DNA from: JANLSE01 sp038214135
GTDB taxonomy: Bacteria; Chloroflexota; Chloroflexia; Chloroflexales; Roseiflexaceae
Assembly: GCA_038214135.1 (NCBI GenBank)
Contig: JBBQSD010000001.1
Span: forward strand, 62,001-126,000
Length of the DNA stretch: 64,000 bases
Reading direction: 5' to 3'
In this document: piece by piece, positions 1 through 8,574 of the stretch
Layout: every line of letters begins with the position of its first letter
Position numbering within the stretch: the first letter of the stretch is position 1
The notes under the pieces: model-generated
Told to the model about the DNA's origin: nothing
Seen by the model: only the letters and a program-made list of their open reading frames with translations
Database searches by the model: none
Position numbers and translations under genes: made by a program

Positions 1-2226
1 GATGGTGGCAAGACCTTCTTTACGATTGATACGCCGCATGGCGATAACCATGATGTATGGATCGACCCACGCAATAATCAGCGGCTGATCCAGGGCAATG
101 ATGGTGGCGCGAATGTTTCCTATAATGGTGGCGCGAGTTGGAGCAGCATCTATAACCAGCCAACCGCCCAGTTCTACCATATTGCCGCCGATACCCGCGA
201 TCCCTATGTTGTGTATGGTACACAGCAGGATAATAGCAGCATTGCGGTGCCAAACCGCGTGAACCATACGGGCATTGCGTGGGCCGATTCGTATATTGCG
301 GGAACCGGCGAGAGTGGCTATATTGTTCCGCGCCCCGATGACCCCAATATTGTGTATGTTGGCGCGATTGGCTCTTCTCCTGGTGGCGGGAATGCCTTGC
401 AGCGCTATGATCATCGTACCCGCCAGATTCGGCTGATCACAACATGGCCAGAGACGATGTCCGGCCGTGGCGCAGGCGAGCAGCGCTATCGATTTGCATG
501 GACCTACCCGATCATCATATCACCGCATGATGTCAACACGCTGTATATCGGCGGCAATATCGTGTTCAAGAGCACCAATGAGGGCCAGAGTTGGCAGCCA
601 ATCAGCCCGGATCTGACCAAGGCCGACCCAGAAACGCTCAAGCCAACTGGTGGCCCAATCAACCGTGATTCGGTTGGGGCCGAGGTATTTGCGACGGTCT
701 TCTCGCTGATTGAGTCGCCACACGAAGCCGGGGTATTGTGGGCCGGTTCGGACGATGGGTTGTTGCATATATCGAAGGATGCTGGCGCAAACTGGAAGAA
801 TGTCACTCCACCCGATCTTGGTGAATGGACGATGATCACCTGTATTGAGCCATCGCCAACCGAAAAGGGCAGCGTGTATGTTGTCGGGACGCGCTACAAG
901 AATGATGATTACAAGCCATATATCTGGAAGACCAGCGATTATGGCAAAACATGGAAGAAGATCGTCAAGGGCATTGATAAGGATGCCTATACCCGTGTGC
1001 TGCGTGCTGACCCATCGCGAGCAGGGTTGTTGTTCGCTGGAACCGAAACAGGCCTGTATGTTTCGTTCGATGATGGTGCCAATTGGGAGAAATTCCAGCT
1101 GAATCTGCCGATCACGCCATTGCATGATCTGCTGATCAAGGGTTCCGATCTGATTGCTGGCACGCATGGCCGTTCGATCTGGGTGCTTGATGATATAACG
1201 CCGCTGCGTCAGTTCAGCAAGGATGTTGCTTCCGCGAAGGCACACCTGTTCCCGCCACGGCCATCGGTGCGCATTATGCCTGGTGTGGACTGGACCGGCA
1301 ATAACCCTGGCAAGAACTATCTGTCGATGTCGGGTGGTGCCTTTACGTTCACAACCGATGATGATGGGCGGATTATTCGCAAGTTCCTTGATGTTGGCCA
1401 GAACCCACCAAGGGGCGTGATCATCACCTATGCACTCAAGAACCAGCCCAAGCAACCGATTACACTGACTTTTAGCGATGCGCAGGGCAATCTGCTACGT
1501 TCATTCACCAGCCGCGATCTGAGTAGCACCGAGAAGCCCAAGGAACAGAAAGTCCCAGCAGCGGCGGGTTGGAACCGCTTTGTGTGGGATATGCGCCACA
1601 CACCGGTGACGAAGATCGAGGGCAAAGATCCGATAGCAGAAGCGACGGTTGATGGGCCATTGGTGCCGCCTGGTATGTATCAGGTAGCACTGAAGGTTGG
1701 CGACACGACGCTGACTGAGCAGTTTGAAGTAACCAAGCCATCAACGATCCAGGCATCGCAGGAGGATTTGCAGGCCCAGTATGATCTGCTTGTGCGGATC
1801 TATACCAAGCTGAACGAGACGGTTGCCGGGGTTAACCGCGCTCGCGATCTGCGGGCACAGTTGGATGGATGGGCAACCCGTAGCGAGCAACTTAGCGATG
1901 GCAAGGCCATTGGCGAGGTGGCAAAGGCATTGAAGGAGAAGGTGCTGGAGATCGAAAAAGAGCTTCAGGTGCCGGATCTGCGTGCTGGTTGGGCCGACAA
2001 CTTCAATAATGGGGTACGGTTGCTCGCGCAACTATCATCGCTGACCGATCTTGTCGAGCTTGGCGATTATCGGCCAACCGACCAGGCTGAGGAGTTCTTT
2101 ACGCATATTGTCGGCAAGATCGATGCGGTGCTTGGGCGGCTGAATGCGGTGATCGAGGCAGAGTTGCCTGCGATCAATGCTGGGATCGCTGCTGCTCAGG
2201 TCGGGGCGATTCTGCCGAAGAAGTAG
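1..2226 (+). CDS. Asp-box beta-propeller (VPS10/BNR-like) protein, 5' end missing
   Basis: The frame is open from base 1 to the stop at 2224-2226, so the gene begins before the window; at least 741 residues remain. At least six Asp-box motifs (x-D-x-G-x-x-W/F type) are visible, for example DGGKTFF, NGGASWSS, NEGQSWQP, DAGANWKN, DYGKTWKK and DDGANWEKF. These are typical of sortilin/exo-sialidase-like beta-propellers. After the propeller a segment with HGRSIWVLDD leads into a beta domain and a helical, charged C-terminal part of about 130 residues. Members of this family are usually exported; the signal peptide would lie outside the window. No catalytic residues of a true sialidase can be assigned, so the function stays open: ligand binding or peptidase-like surface protein are both possible. 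Confidence 0.85.
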   Translation, partial: DGGKTFFTIDTPHGDNHDVWIDPRNNQRLIQGNDGGANVSYNGGASWSSIYNQPTAQFYHIAADTRDPYVVYGTQQDNSSIAVPNRVNHTGIAWADSYIAGTGESGYIVPRPDDPNIVYVGAIGSSPGGGNALQRYDHRTRQIRLITTWPETMSGRGAGEQRYRFAWTYPIIISPHDVNTLYIGGNIVFKSTNEGQSWQPISPDLTKADPETLKPTGGPINRDSVGAEVFATVFSLIESPHEAGVLWAGSDDGLLHISKDAGANWKNVTPPDLGEWTMITCIEPSPTEKGSVYVVGTRYKNDDYKPYIWKTSDYGKTWKKIVKGIDKDAYTRVLRADPSRAGLLFAGTETGLYVSFDDGANWEKFQLNLPITPLHDLLIKGSDLIAGTHGRSIWVLDDITPLRQFSKDVASAKAHLFPPRPSVRIMPGVDWTGNNPGKNYLSMSGGAFTFTTDDDGRIIRKFLDVGQNPPRGVIITYALKNQPKQPITLTFSDAQGNLLRSFTSRDLSSTEKPKEQKVPAAAGWNRFVWDMRHTPVTKIEGKDPIAEATVDGPLVPPGMYQVALKVGDTTLTEQFEVTKPSTIQASQEDLQAQYDLLVRIYTKLNETVAGVNRARDLRAQLDGWATRSEQLSDGKAIGEVAKALKEKVLEIEKELQVPDLRAGWADNFNNGVRLLAQLSSLTDLVELGDYRPTDQAEEFFTHIVGKIDAVLGRLNAVIEAELPAINAGIAAAQVGAILPKK

Positions 2227-2283
2227 AACCTCACCCCCCTAACCCCCTCCTTTCAGGTGAAGGGTTTTCTCAGACCGTTGCTC

Positions 2284-2316
2284 ATTCCCCGCTCCCCAGC
2301 ATGGGAGCGGGGGAAT
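2284..2316. terminator. bidirectional hairpin between convergent genes
   Basis: CCCCGCTCCC at 2287-2296 pairs perfectly with GGGAGCGGGG at 2303-2312 around a 6-base loop. ATT at 2284-2286 and AAT at 2314-2316 extend it around a bulge. It lies between the stop of the upstream plus gene and the stop of the minus regulator at 2321. The CCTCACCCCCCTAACCCC run just upstream (2231-2248) resembles the GC-rich repeat family seen at 11029 and 11428, so the hairpin is probably repeat-derived. Confidence 0.6.
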
Positions 2317-2320
2317 TACC

Positions 2321-3010
2321 TTACGCAGTACCCACCTCAACAAAAATCGTCCTTGCGAGGCGTCGGTCGAGGGCGTGTACACTGCCATTGACCTGTACGG
2401 AGAGTGGCCCTTCGAATGGAGCACTGGCGGTAATCTGGAGGATGGCACCAGGTATCAGCCCGAGATCGGCCAGATAGCGTAGCCGCCCGGCTTGTTGTTC
2501 GCCGACGCGAACGATGCGGCCAGTGGCACCGATCTGCAAATCGGTGATCGAAACGCCGTTGGAGTCGGGCATGATGCCTTCGATTGTCGGTATTGGGTCG
2601 CCGTGTGGATCGATGGTTGGATCGCCAAGGCGCGCCGCAATGCGTGCTTCGAGCTTCTCACTGATCACATGTTCAAGCTGATCGGCATCATCGTGTACCT
2701 CATCCCAACTATAGCCAAGCGCTTGTACAAGAAACAGCTCGATCAGGCGATGATGGCGGATCACTTCTAGCGCGATCCGCTCGCCTGCTTGGGTCAGTTC
2801 GACACCATAGTAGCGTGTGTGGGTCACGAGGCCCATATCGGCCAGCTTTTTGATCATGCCCGTCACCGAACCAGGGCGTAAGCCGCCGAGTTGCTCTGCC
2901 AACAGCGATGTCGTGACGGTCTCTGTGTGTTGCTGGACCAGATAGATCGCTTTGAGGTAATCTTCGATTGCGGGCGTAATCCGCCGCTCGTGGTCGTCCG
3001 GGAGGGTCAT
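2321..3010 (-). CDS. DtxR/IdeR-family metal-dependent transcriptional regulator
   Basis: 229 residues, in the range of IdeR/DtxR proteins. The N-terminal part (about 8-75) is a winged helix with the family pattern AIEDYLKAIY and a recognition helix near GSVTGMIKKLADMGLV. A metal-binding/dimerisation domain follows (about 76-145; HHRLIELFL, EVHDDADQLEHVIS), then a FeoA/SH3-like C-terminal domain (about 155-229). The ATG at 3010 is preceded by a strong AAGGAAGG. Members bind operators when loaded with Fe(II) or Mn(II) and repress metal uptake. The gene is 82 bp downstream of the ECF operon on the same strand, so it may be co-transcribed, but the cobalamin riboswitch upstream makes B12 the main input of that operon. 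Target genes cannot be read from this window. Confidence 0.9.
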   Translation of the reverse strand: MTLPDDHERRITPAIEDYLKAIYLVQQHTETVTTSLLAEQLGGLRPGSVTGMIKKLADMGLVTHTRYYGVELTQAGERIALEVIRHHRLIELFLVQALGYSWDEVHDDADQLEHVISEKLEARIAARLGDPTIDPHGDPIPTIEGIMPDSNGVSITDLQIGATGRIVRVGEQQAGRLRYLADLGLIPGAILQITASAPFEGPLSVQVNGSVHALDRRLARTIFVEVGTA

Positions 3011-3092
3011 ATGTTTCCTTCCTTTCGGCCTATCGGCGTACGGTATCGCTGCCCTCAGCGCTATTCTACCATGCTATTTCGCCGGGGTGCAT

Positions 3093-4727
3093 CTACGTTG
3101 CTTTGCGCAATGCCTGGATTGCATCATCTGGTGTGAGCCAGCCTGTGCCAGGAAACAGCCGTGCTGTTTGTGGGGCGAATAGTGGCGATGTGCCGAGCAC
3201 ATGTCCAATCGGCCCATCGGCGATGATCTCCCCACGGGCCAGCAGCATGGCGCGCGATGCAATGGTTGCGGCAAACTCAACATCGTGGGTGACGATGATC
3301 ATGGCTGCTCCTTCGGCTTGCCAGCCGCGCAGCAGATCGGCAAGGGCGTGTTTGGCCAAATAATCCAGGCCACGGGTCGGTTCATCGAGCAACAACGCAC
3401 CAGGGCGGGTCACCGTTACGGCCCCTAATGCCACCCGTTGGCGCTCACCAGCGCTCAGATCGCGTGGATAGGCCGTAGCTTTATCCAGTAATCCCAACCG
3501 TTCTAACAGGGTATCTGGGGAGACGCCATGCATGGCGTTTGTATGGGTTAACCCATGGTTGCGTAGGGTGATCAGCAATTCATCGCGCACGGTTTCGGCA
3601 AATAATAGCGCATTCGGATCTTGTGGCAAATAGGCAACCTGTCGGCAGATCGCGGCAATATCGCGGCCAGCCGTATCCTGGCCGGCAACAAATGCCCTAC
3701 CGCGTTGTAGCCGTATCAGCCCAACGAGTGTTTTGAGTAGGGTACTCTTGCCAACCCCGCTGCGCCCAAGCAGGGCTACAATTTCGCCAGGGCGCACCGC
3801 CAGCGAGATATCGCGCAGGACGACGCTGCTGCCATAGGCGGCATATGCTCCCCGCAATTCGAGGAATGGTTCGGATTCTGGGATCTGTGGCGGAGATGCT
3901 AGAATCTGTGGCGCGGGCGGTTGGACAATCGTACGACTGAAAACCAACCCGGCCTTGATTGTCAGCGGAGTTGGATGCCAGCCCAGTGCTTCGGCGATCT
4001 GCACCAATGGTGAGCGTAATGGCAATTGGCGGGCCAGATCGATTGGCGGGCCAGCCAATGCGCCCGGCTGTTTGGCATCCAGATAGACCAGCAGATCGGC
4101 GAATGGCAGCACCCGTTCCAGGCGATGCTCGGCCAGAATGATTGTTAGGCCCAGATCCTCATTCAGGCGGACGAGTGCGCGCAACACATCCTCTGCCGAT
4201 TGTGGATCGAGTTGCGATGTTGGTTCATCCAGCACCAGCACGCGTGGCCGTAGCGCCAGCGCCGCCGCAATCGTCACCCGTTGCCGTTCACCACCAGAAA
4301 GGGTTTCGAGCACTCGATCCCGTAGTGGCGCAAGATCGAGCAGATCGAGCACTTCCTCAACCCGCACCCGCATCTGATCGCGTGGCAGGCCAGCCTGCTC
4401 CAACCCGAAGGCGATCTCGTCCTCAACGCGTTCCATCACCGCCTGTGTTTCTGGATCCTGGAAGACAAACCCAACATAGCGGCTCATTCCGCCCGGCCCT
4501 TCGCTGATTGGATCGAGGCCATGCACCCGTATGGTGCCAGAGAGCGTGCCACCGCTGAAATGCGGCACCAGCCCGCCAATGCAGCGCAGCAGTGTGCTCT
4601 TGCCCGAACCGGATGATCCAACCACCAACGCAAAACAACCATCTGGCAAACCCAAGGTGACATCGCGTAGGGCTGGATGATCTGCACCAGGGTATTGGTA
4701 GGTTATGTGATCAAAGGTTATCATCAT
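3093..4727 (-). CDS. ECF transporter energising ATPase, two fused ABC domains
   Basis: 544 residues containing two complete ABC nucleotide-binding domains, equivalent to EcfA1 and EcfA2 in one chain. Domain 1 has Walker A GSSGSGKST (37-45), signature LSGGERQRV (from 143) and Walker B VLVLDEPT. Domain 2 has Walker A GRSGVGKST (from 321), signature LSAGERQRV and Walker B ALLLDEPTRGLD. The protein would drive import through the T component encoded just upstream. Its ATG overlaps the ecfT-like stop by 4 bp, which indicates translational coupling. With the riboswitch upstream it corresponds to the ATPase called CbrU in predicted cobalamin ECF systems; that symbol is inference and I leave the field blank. 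Confidence 0.92.
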   Translation of the reverse strand: MMITFDHITYQYPGADHPALRDVTLGLPDGCFALVVGSSGSGKSTLLRCIGGLVPHFSGGTLSGTIRVHGLDPISEGPGGMSRYVGFVFQDPETQAVMERVEDEIAFGLEQAGLPRDQMRVRVEEVLDLLDLAPLRDRVLETLSGGERQRVTIAAALALRPRVLVLDEPTSQLDPQSAEDVLRALVRLNEDLGLTIILAEHRLERVLPFADLLVYLDAKQPGALAGPPIDLARQLPLRSPLVQIAEALGWHPTPLTIKAGLVFSRTIVQPPAPQILASPPQIPESEPFLELRGAYAAYGSSVVLRDISLAVRPGEIVALLGRSGVGKSTLLKTLVGLIRLQRGRAFVAGQDTAGRDIAAICRQVAYLPQDPNALLFAETVRDELLITLRNHGLTHTNAMHGVSPDTLLERLGLLDKATAYPRDLSAGERQRVALGAVTVTRPGALLLDEPTRGLDYLAKHALADLLRGWQAEGAAMIIVTHDVEFAATIASRAMLLARGEIIADGPIGHVLGTSPLFAPQTARLFPGTGWLTPDDAIQALRKAT

Positions 4728-5734
4728 TCACCGCTCGCCAGAAGCAGTACTACTCCCGGCCCAGAAAGCCCAAGTGTTGCAATGCCATGGATCGGGCTAA
4801 ACAATGGAAATGCTAGCTGTGGGTATGGTGAGAAGGCCAGCACCGCCCGATCTGGCAGCGCAAATGGCACGACGAAGGCAATGCCTGCCACCAGCGCCGC
4901 GATTGCCACCAACGTATCGCTATGCGTCCAGGGTAGGCGACGATAGCGTGTGCGCGGTGTATTGCGCCCAGCCAGCCAGATCGCCAGGCCGATGATCCCC
5001 AGGCCCAGTAGTGTCAGCGCCCAGCCGAGCAGACTTGTGCCCCAGGCGTTGATCAGCAATCCAGCGGCGAGCAATGCAAGGCCAATCGCAATCAGAATCG
5101 CTGGCGAACGACGTGATGCTGCCTGATCGGGAAACCCACGGGCTGCCAGTGCCTCGGCCATCTGCAGCGCCCGATCCAACCCGCCGATCAGCAATGGGAT
5201 CAGCAGCGCGGACCAATCGCGCAGGCCGCGAATTGTATGGCCACGAATAAGCTGGGCTTCGCGTACCTGGCGCAGTTGCCGCAGCGTTGCTGGCACAAAT
5301 GCGACCGCAATCGTGAGCGTGATAGCAAGTGGCGCAAAGGCTGGTGGCAGCAGATCGAGCAGTGCGCGTGTCGGAACCGCGCCTTGGGCTGCACCAAAGG
5401 CCGTAAAGATACCCGCCAACGCTAATCCCGTTAATGCCCCATACACCAGTGATTCAAGAGTGAGTGGGCCACTTAATAATGGCCATGAGCCAGGAATTCG
5501 CCACAGAACCGTCGCCCCTACGCGTGCAAGGATCAGATTGAAGAAGGCTGCCACTAACGTGATGCCAATCGCCAACCGAAGAACTCCTGGCCGCAGCCCG
5601 CGTGTAATGGTGACGAGCAGTACACACAGGAGTGCCAAACCAAGATGGAGTGGGTTACGGGTTGCCGAGAGTACAGCACAAACCGCCGCCAGCCAGGCAA
5701 TCCAGGCGAAGGGATGCAACGGCGCAGCATTCAT
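4724..5734 (-). CDS. ECF transporter T component (EcfT/CbiQ-like transmembrane protein)
   Basis: 336 residues with about six to eight hydrophobic segments. The coupling region carries the family signature ALAARGF, and an upstream IRGHTIRG segment fits the other coupling helix; these Ala-Arg-Gly motifs dock into the ATPase grooves. Overlaps of 4 bp with both neighbours place it in the middle of a tight S-T-A operon. The C-terminal 120 residues contain additional hydrophobic segments beyond a minimal EcfT. Role: membrane scaffold linking the substrate-binding S component to the ATPase. Substrate is set by the S component; the riboswitch points to a corrinoid. Confidence 0.88.
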   Translation of the reverse strand: MNAAPLHPFAWIAWLAAVCAVLSATRNPLHLGLALLCVLLVTITRGLRPGVLRLAIGITLVAAFFNLILARVGATVLWRIPGSWPLLSGPLTLESLVYGALTGLALAGIFTAFGAAQGAVPTRALLDLLPPAFAPLAITLTIAVAFVPATLRQLRQVREAQLIRGHTIRGLRDWSALLIPLLIGGLDRALQMAEALAARGFPDQAASRRSPAILIAIGLALLAAGLLINAWGTSLLGWALTLLGLGIIGLAIWLAGRNTPRTRYRRLPWTHSDTLVAIAALVAGIAFVVPFALPDRAVLAFSPYPQLAFPLFSPIHGIATLGLSGPGVVLLLASGE

Positions 5735-6582
5735 TGAGGTATCGATTCAATCGGAGCCGTTGCTGTTGGCGCAGGGGGCGACAGATAACGAAAACTGAGG
5801 CGGGTATGGAAGCGGCGTAGTGCCTGCAACACCGGAGCCGCGAACAGCGCCATCAGGATCGCATTACCAATTGCCGCAAATGCATCCCAGCCAAATGAGG
5901 TGAATGCATAGAAGGCAGCATAGCGGGTAAGGCCTTCCTGCAACCCAATTCCAGGGAGCCAGCTTGTTGCAGCATCGCCGATTACATATGGCCAGAACCA
6001 GATGTTCAGCAGCCCACCATACAAAAAGCCCCAGATGGCAGCAAACATCGCCAGAAGCACAACCTCACCAAGGCGTCGTTCGGCTCGTACAAGGCGAACG
6101 ATTGGGCGGACAAGCCTGGCCGACATGCCAACCCAGCCGGCTGCCCACATCTGAAAGGGCAGCCAGGGGCCAACGCCACCGGTGATCAGCGCAGAAACCA
6201 GGAGCGAGAGCGCACCCATCAGGAAGCCGACCCGTGCGCCAAAGACATAGCCGGTCAGTATGATTAACAGGAACATCGGCGAGAAGCCGCCAGGCCCTGG
6301 CACAACTGTTTCGGCAAAGCGCAGTGCAGCATTGATCGACACCAGGATGCCAAGCAGCGCAATTGTTGTTGCGCCAGCCGCAGGGCCGTGGGCTTCGTGG
6401 AGCAGCGCTAGGTAACACAATCCGACCAAGCCGGTTAGTAGCAGAGGTGCCACTGGCCCGCCAGCCTGCAATTCGCCAGATTGGGCCAGGTTAGCAGTGA
6501 GGAAGGGTGAAAGAAAGGCCCACAGGCCGATCAGGCTGGCAAGAATATAGATCGTAATACTGACAATGCGTCGACTTCGCAA
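5731..6582 (-). CDS. ECF transporter S component, probably cobalamin (CbrT-like)
   Basis: 283 residues, polytopic. The segment SALITGGVGPWLPFQMWAAG resembles S components predicted for cobalamin. I chose the TTG at 6580-6582 as start because GGAGGAAT lies at 6587-6594 with a 6-base spacer from its GGAGG core and no better ATG is near. It is the first gene of the operon and directly follows a cobalamin riboswitch, so substrate capture of B12 or a precursor is the best reading. Cobalt transport is the main alternative, but the CbiM/CbiN proteins typical of cobalt ECF systems are absent here. The substrate call is inference from the riboswitch and local similarity. Confidence 0.82.
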   Translation of the reverse strand: MRSRRIVSITIYILASLIGLWAFLSPFLTANLAQSGELQAGGPVAPLLLTGLVGLCYLALLHEAHGPAAGATTIALLGILVSINAALRFAETVVPGPGGFSPMFLLIILTGYVFGARVGFLMGALSLLVSALITGGVGPWLPFQMWAAGWVGMSARLVRPIVRLVRAERRLGEVVLLAMFAAIWGFLYGGLLNIWFWPYVIGDAATSWLPGIGLQEGLTRYAAFYAFTSFGWDAFAAIGNAILMALFAAPVLQALRRFHTRLSFRYLSPPAPTATAPIESIPQ

Positions 6583-6605
6583 CAGATTCCTCCGGCTGAT
6601 AACAA

Positions 6606-6630
6606 CACGCCCAACGTGCTGTCGGGCGTG
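6606..6630 (-). promoter_or_regulatory. hairpin between riboswitch and ECF start, possible expression platform
   Basis: CACGCCC at 6606-6612 and GGGCGTG at 6624-6630 form a perfect 7-bp stem with an 11-base loop. On the minus transcript it lies downstream of the riboswitch aptamer and about 12 bases before the GGAGG of the S-component gene. It has no long T-run, so a role in hiding or exposing the ribosome binding site is as likely as termination. Confidence 0.4.
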
Positions 6631-6720
6631 AGAGAAAGGGAGGATTCGTTGCTCGTCACATGTGTGTTGGCATACGCAATCGGCTCCTGACCCTCTCGCT
6701 CGAAGGCGTCATACGGAAAC

Positions 6721-6849
6721 ACAGCGGCGGTCGACCTGGCTCAGTACACGTTTTTCAATAAACGGGTACCATACAGTTGCGGGACAGCGCCGGCCTTGCA
6801 CCGGCTTCGCCATTATGCCCTGGCTTCCGAGCCGTGGGGCACCGCTGTT
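6721..6849 (-). promoter_or_regulatory. cobalamin (adenosylcobalamin-type) riboswitch
   Basis: On the minus strand the conserved core is present: GCCGGTGCAAGGCCGGCGCT followed by GTCCCGCAACTGTA (CCCGCAACTGTA complements 6772-6783), then the B12-box AGCCAGGTCGACCGCCG (complement of 6725-6741). The ends pair: ACAGCGG (complement of 6842-6848) with CCGCTGT (complement of 6721-6727), a perfect 7-bp P1 helix. Distance and order match the cobalamin aptamer. It lies about 140 bases upstream of the ECF S gene and should shut the operon down when B12 is plentiful. Confidence 0.93.
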
Positions 6850-6986
6850 CATATTGATCTCGGTTGTGTGGCGCATCATTGCGCTGTATTCATACTAGAT
6901 CGATGTTGGCTGAGTGTCAACTTGATTGGACGCATACCAGGCTGCTATAATCGGTATTACTGAAGTACAAGAGAATCGAGTGTTGA

Positions 6987-8162
6987 GTGTCGCGAACGGA
7001 ACCTCCCTTGCCCCGCCGTGTGCGTGATCTGACAAGGAGTTGGCGCGCTTTCTGGGCTGTCTGCGCGATGGTAGCATTATTGGCGGTTGCTGCATTAGCG
7101 CTGAACCTGTGGCGTCAGGCCGATAATGCACTGGCCGATATCCAGCAGGCGGACCCACGCCTTCGTGCAACCAGTAGCCTGGCCCAGCTTCCAACCATTA
7201 CACCGCGCTCTACAGCACAAGCGCCAGATGCAGGCATTGGCAGTGCAGCGACCCCGATTGCAACGGAGTCTATTCGTTCGCCGATAGCGGAATCCCTGCC
7301 AGATGCGTTGCGCCAGCCATTCAATGTACTCCTGATGGGCGTGGACAAGCGCCCCGATGATCTGCAGGGCGTACGCAGCGATACGCTCATCCTGGTGCGA
7401 ATCGATCCGCAGCAGCATTGGGCGAGTATGCTCTCCATCCCGCGCGATTCGGTTGTGCAGGTGCCGAATCTTGGGTGGTCGAAGGTGAATGCGGCCTATT
7501 CCTATGGATTTAACAATGCCGAGGCGATCTATGGCACGGGAACCGATAAGGATGCTGCTGGCGGAGCGCTGGCCGCCGAAACGATTGAGAGATTCCTGAA
7601 TATCAGAGTCGATTATACGGCGCAGGTCGATTTCCATGGATTTGAGCAGTTGGTTGATACGCTTGGTGGCCTGGTGATCGATGTACAGACACCATTACTC
7701 GATGGGCAATACCCAACCGAGGATTATGGCTATCAGCGGATCTATATTCCAGCTGGCCTCCAAACGCTGAATGGCAGTATGGCGCTGATCTATGCTCGTA
7801 CACGCCATGCCAGTAGTGATTTTGATCGAAGTAAGCGCCAGCAACAGGTGCTGCAAACATTACTTCAGCAGGTGCGTGCGCGGAAGCTGCTTGAGAACGC
7901 AGCACTCCTGCCGCAATGGGCCAATGTATTGCGCCAGAATGTTCGCACAACGCTGCCGATCCGCGATTTTGCCTTCCTGAATGGGTTGGCTTTGCTGGCT
8001 CGTGATCTGCACAGCGACCGGATTCTGCAAGTGAGTATCAACCCAAATGATGTCGCCATTGATCACGAAGATGGCTCCGATATTTATTGGAATGCCGCCG
8101 ACATTGCGGCGCTGGTTGAACGCTGGCAGCAAGGGCCGCAGCCGATAGCCGATAACCGATAG
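6987..8162 (+). CDS. LytR-CpsA-Psr (LCP) family cell-envelope phosphotransferase
   Basis: 391 residues. A cytoplasmic, Arg-rich start is followed by one transmembrane helix (about 22-42), a Ser/Thr/Pro/Ala linker and an extracytoplasmic LCP domain (about 110-330). The pyrophosphate/Mg-binding pattern is visible: GVDKRPDD, RSDTLIL, LSIPRDS, and later ARTRHASSDFDRSKRQQQV. LCP enzymes move lipid-linked glycans onto peptidoglycan or other acceptors. The GTG at 6987 follows an in-frame TGA directly, so this is the most upstream possible start; its ribosome site is weak. The last six codons (PIADNR) and the stop lie inside a CCGATAG heptamer array, so the native C-terminus seems to have been replaced by repeat sequence. 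Confidence 0.88.
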   Translation: MSRTEPPLPRRVRDLTRSWRAFWAVCAMVALLAVAALALNLWRQADNALADIQQADPRLRATSSLAQLPTITPRSTAQAPDAGIGSAATPIATESIRSPIAESLPDALRQPFNVLLMGVDKRPDDLQGVRSDTLILVRIDPQQHWASMLSIPRDSVVQVPNLGWSKVNAAYSYGFNNAEAIYGTGTDKDAAGGALAAETIERFLNIRVDYTAQVDFHGFEQLVDTLGGLVIDVQTPLLDGQYPTEDYGYQRIYIPAGLQTLNGSMALIYARTRHASSDFDRSKRQQQVLQTLLQQVRARKLLENAALLPQWANVLRQNVRTTLPIRDFAFLNGLALLARDLHSDRILQVSINPNDVAIDHEDGSDIYWNAADIAALVERWQQGPQPIADNR

Positions 8163-8235
8163 CCGATAGCCGAGAACTATAGAACTATAGACCTATAGAA
8201 CTGAGAATTGAGAACCAAGGGAACAAGGAACCAAT
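8144..8235 (+). repeat. heptamer array (CCGATAG, then CTATAGA and GGAACAA-like units)
   Basis: From 8144 the units CCGATAG, CCGATAA, CCGATAG, CCGATAG follow head to tail, then AACTATAGA-type units and GAGAACCAAGGGAACAAGG. The first units are inside the 3' end of the LCP gene and provide its stop codon. Confidence 0.85.
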
Positions 8236-8260
8236 CTATCATCATTGTGGCATTCATGGC

Positions 8261-8547
8261 GGGCGGTTCACGAACCGCCCCCTACATGCATTGTGTTCGG
8301 CCATTCGCAGCCGAGGCATGATCAGACGTTCATTCAAACAAGATAAGCAAGCGAACAAACGAACAAGCCATTGATTGATCGCAGCCGAGGCAGGATCAAT
8401 GGGCGATGGTGGGCCACTCAGCCCTCTTGCGGATGCAGGGCGTAGCGCCTGCCTGAGGGAAGGTGCAGGAAACCGGACGGAACGGTTTCTTGCCGCCTGC
8501 CGCGCGTAGCGGCATCTACAAATGAGCGAACGGTTCCCACGAAAGAT
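8261..8547. repeat. composite repeat cluster
   Basis: This gap before the GH13 gene holds no gene I can support. It contains a perfect palindrome GGGCGGTT-CACG-AACCGCCC (8261-8280), GCAGCCGAGGCATGATCA modules near 8307 and 8387, and a long module around 8430-8540. That last module contains CAGGGCGTAGCGCCTG, ACCGGACGGAACGGTTTC and CGCGCGTAGCGG. The same modules recur at 20378-20720, 35246-35375, 52172-52350 and 58040-58150. Confidence 0.8.
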
Positions 8548-8574
8548 TTGCTCATAATTATAAGCGAGGAAACC

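Noticed and set aside
520..1455. 311-codon minus-strand frame inside the propeller gene
   Set aside because: Antisense shadow with unusual composition; the plus frame has six Asp boxes.
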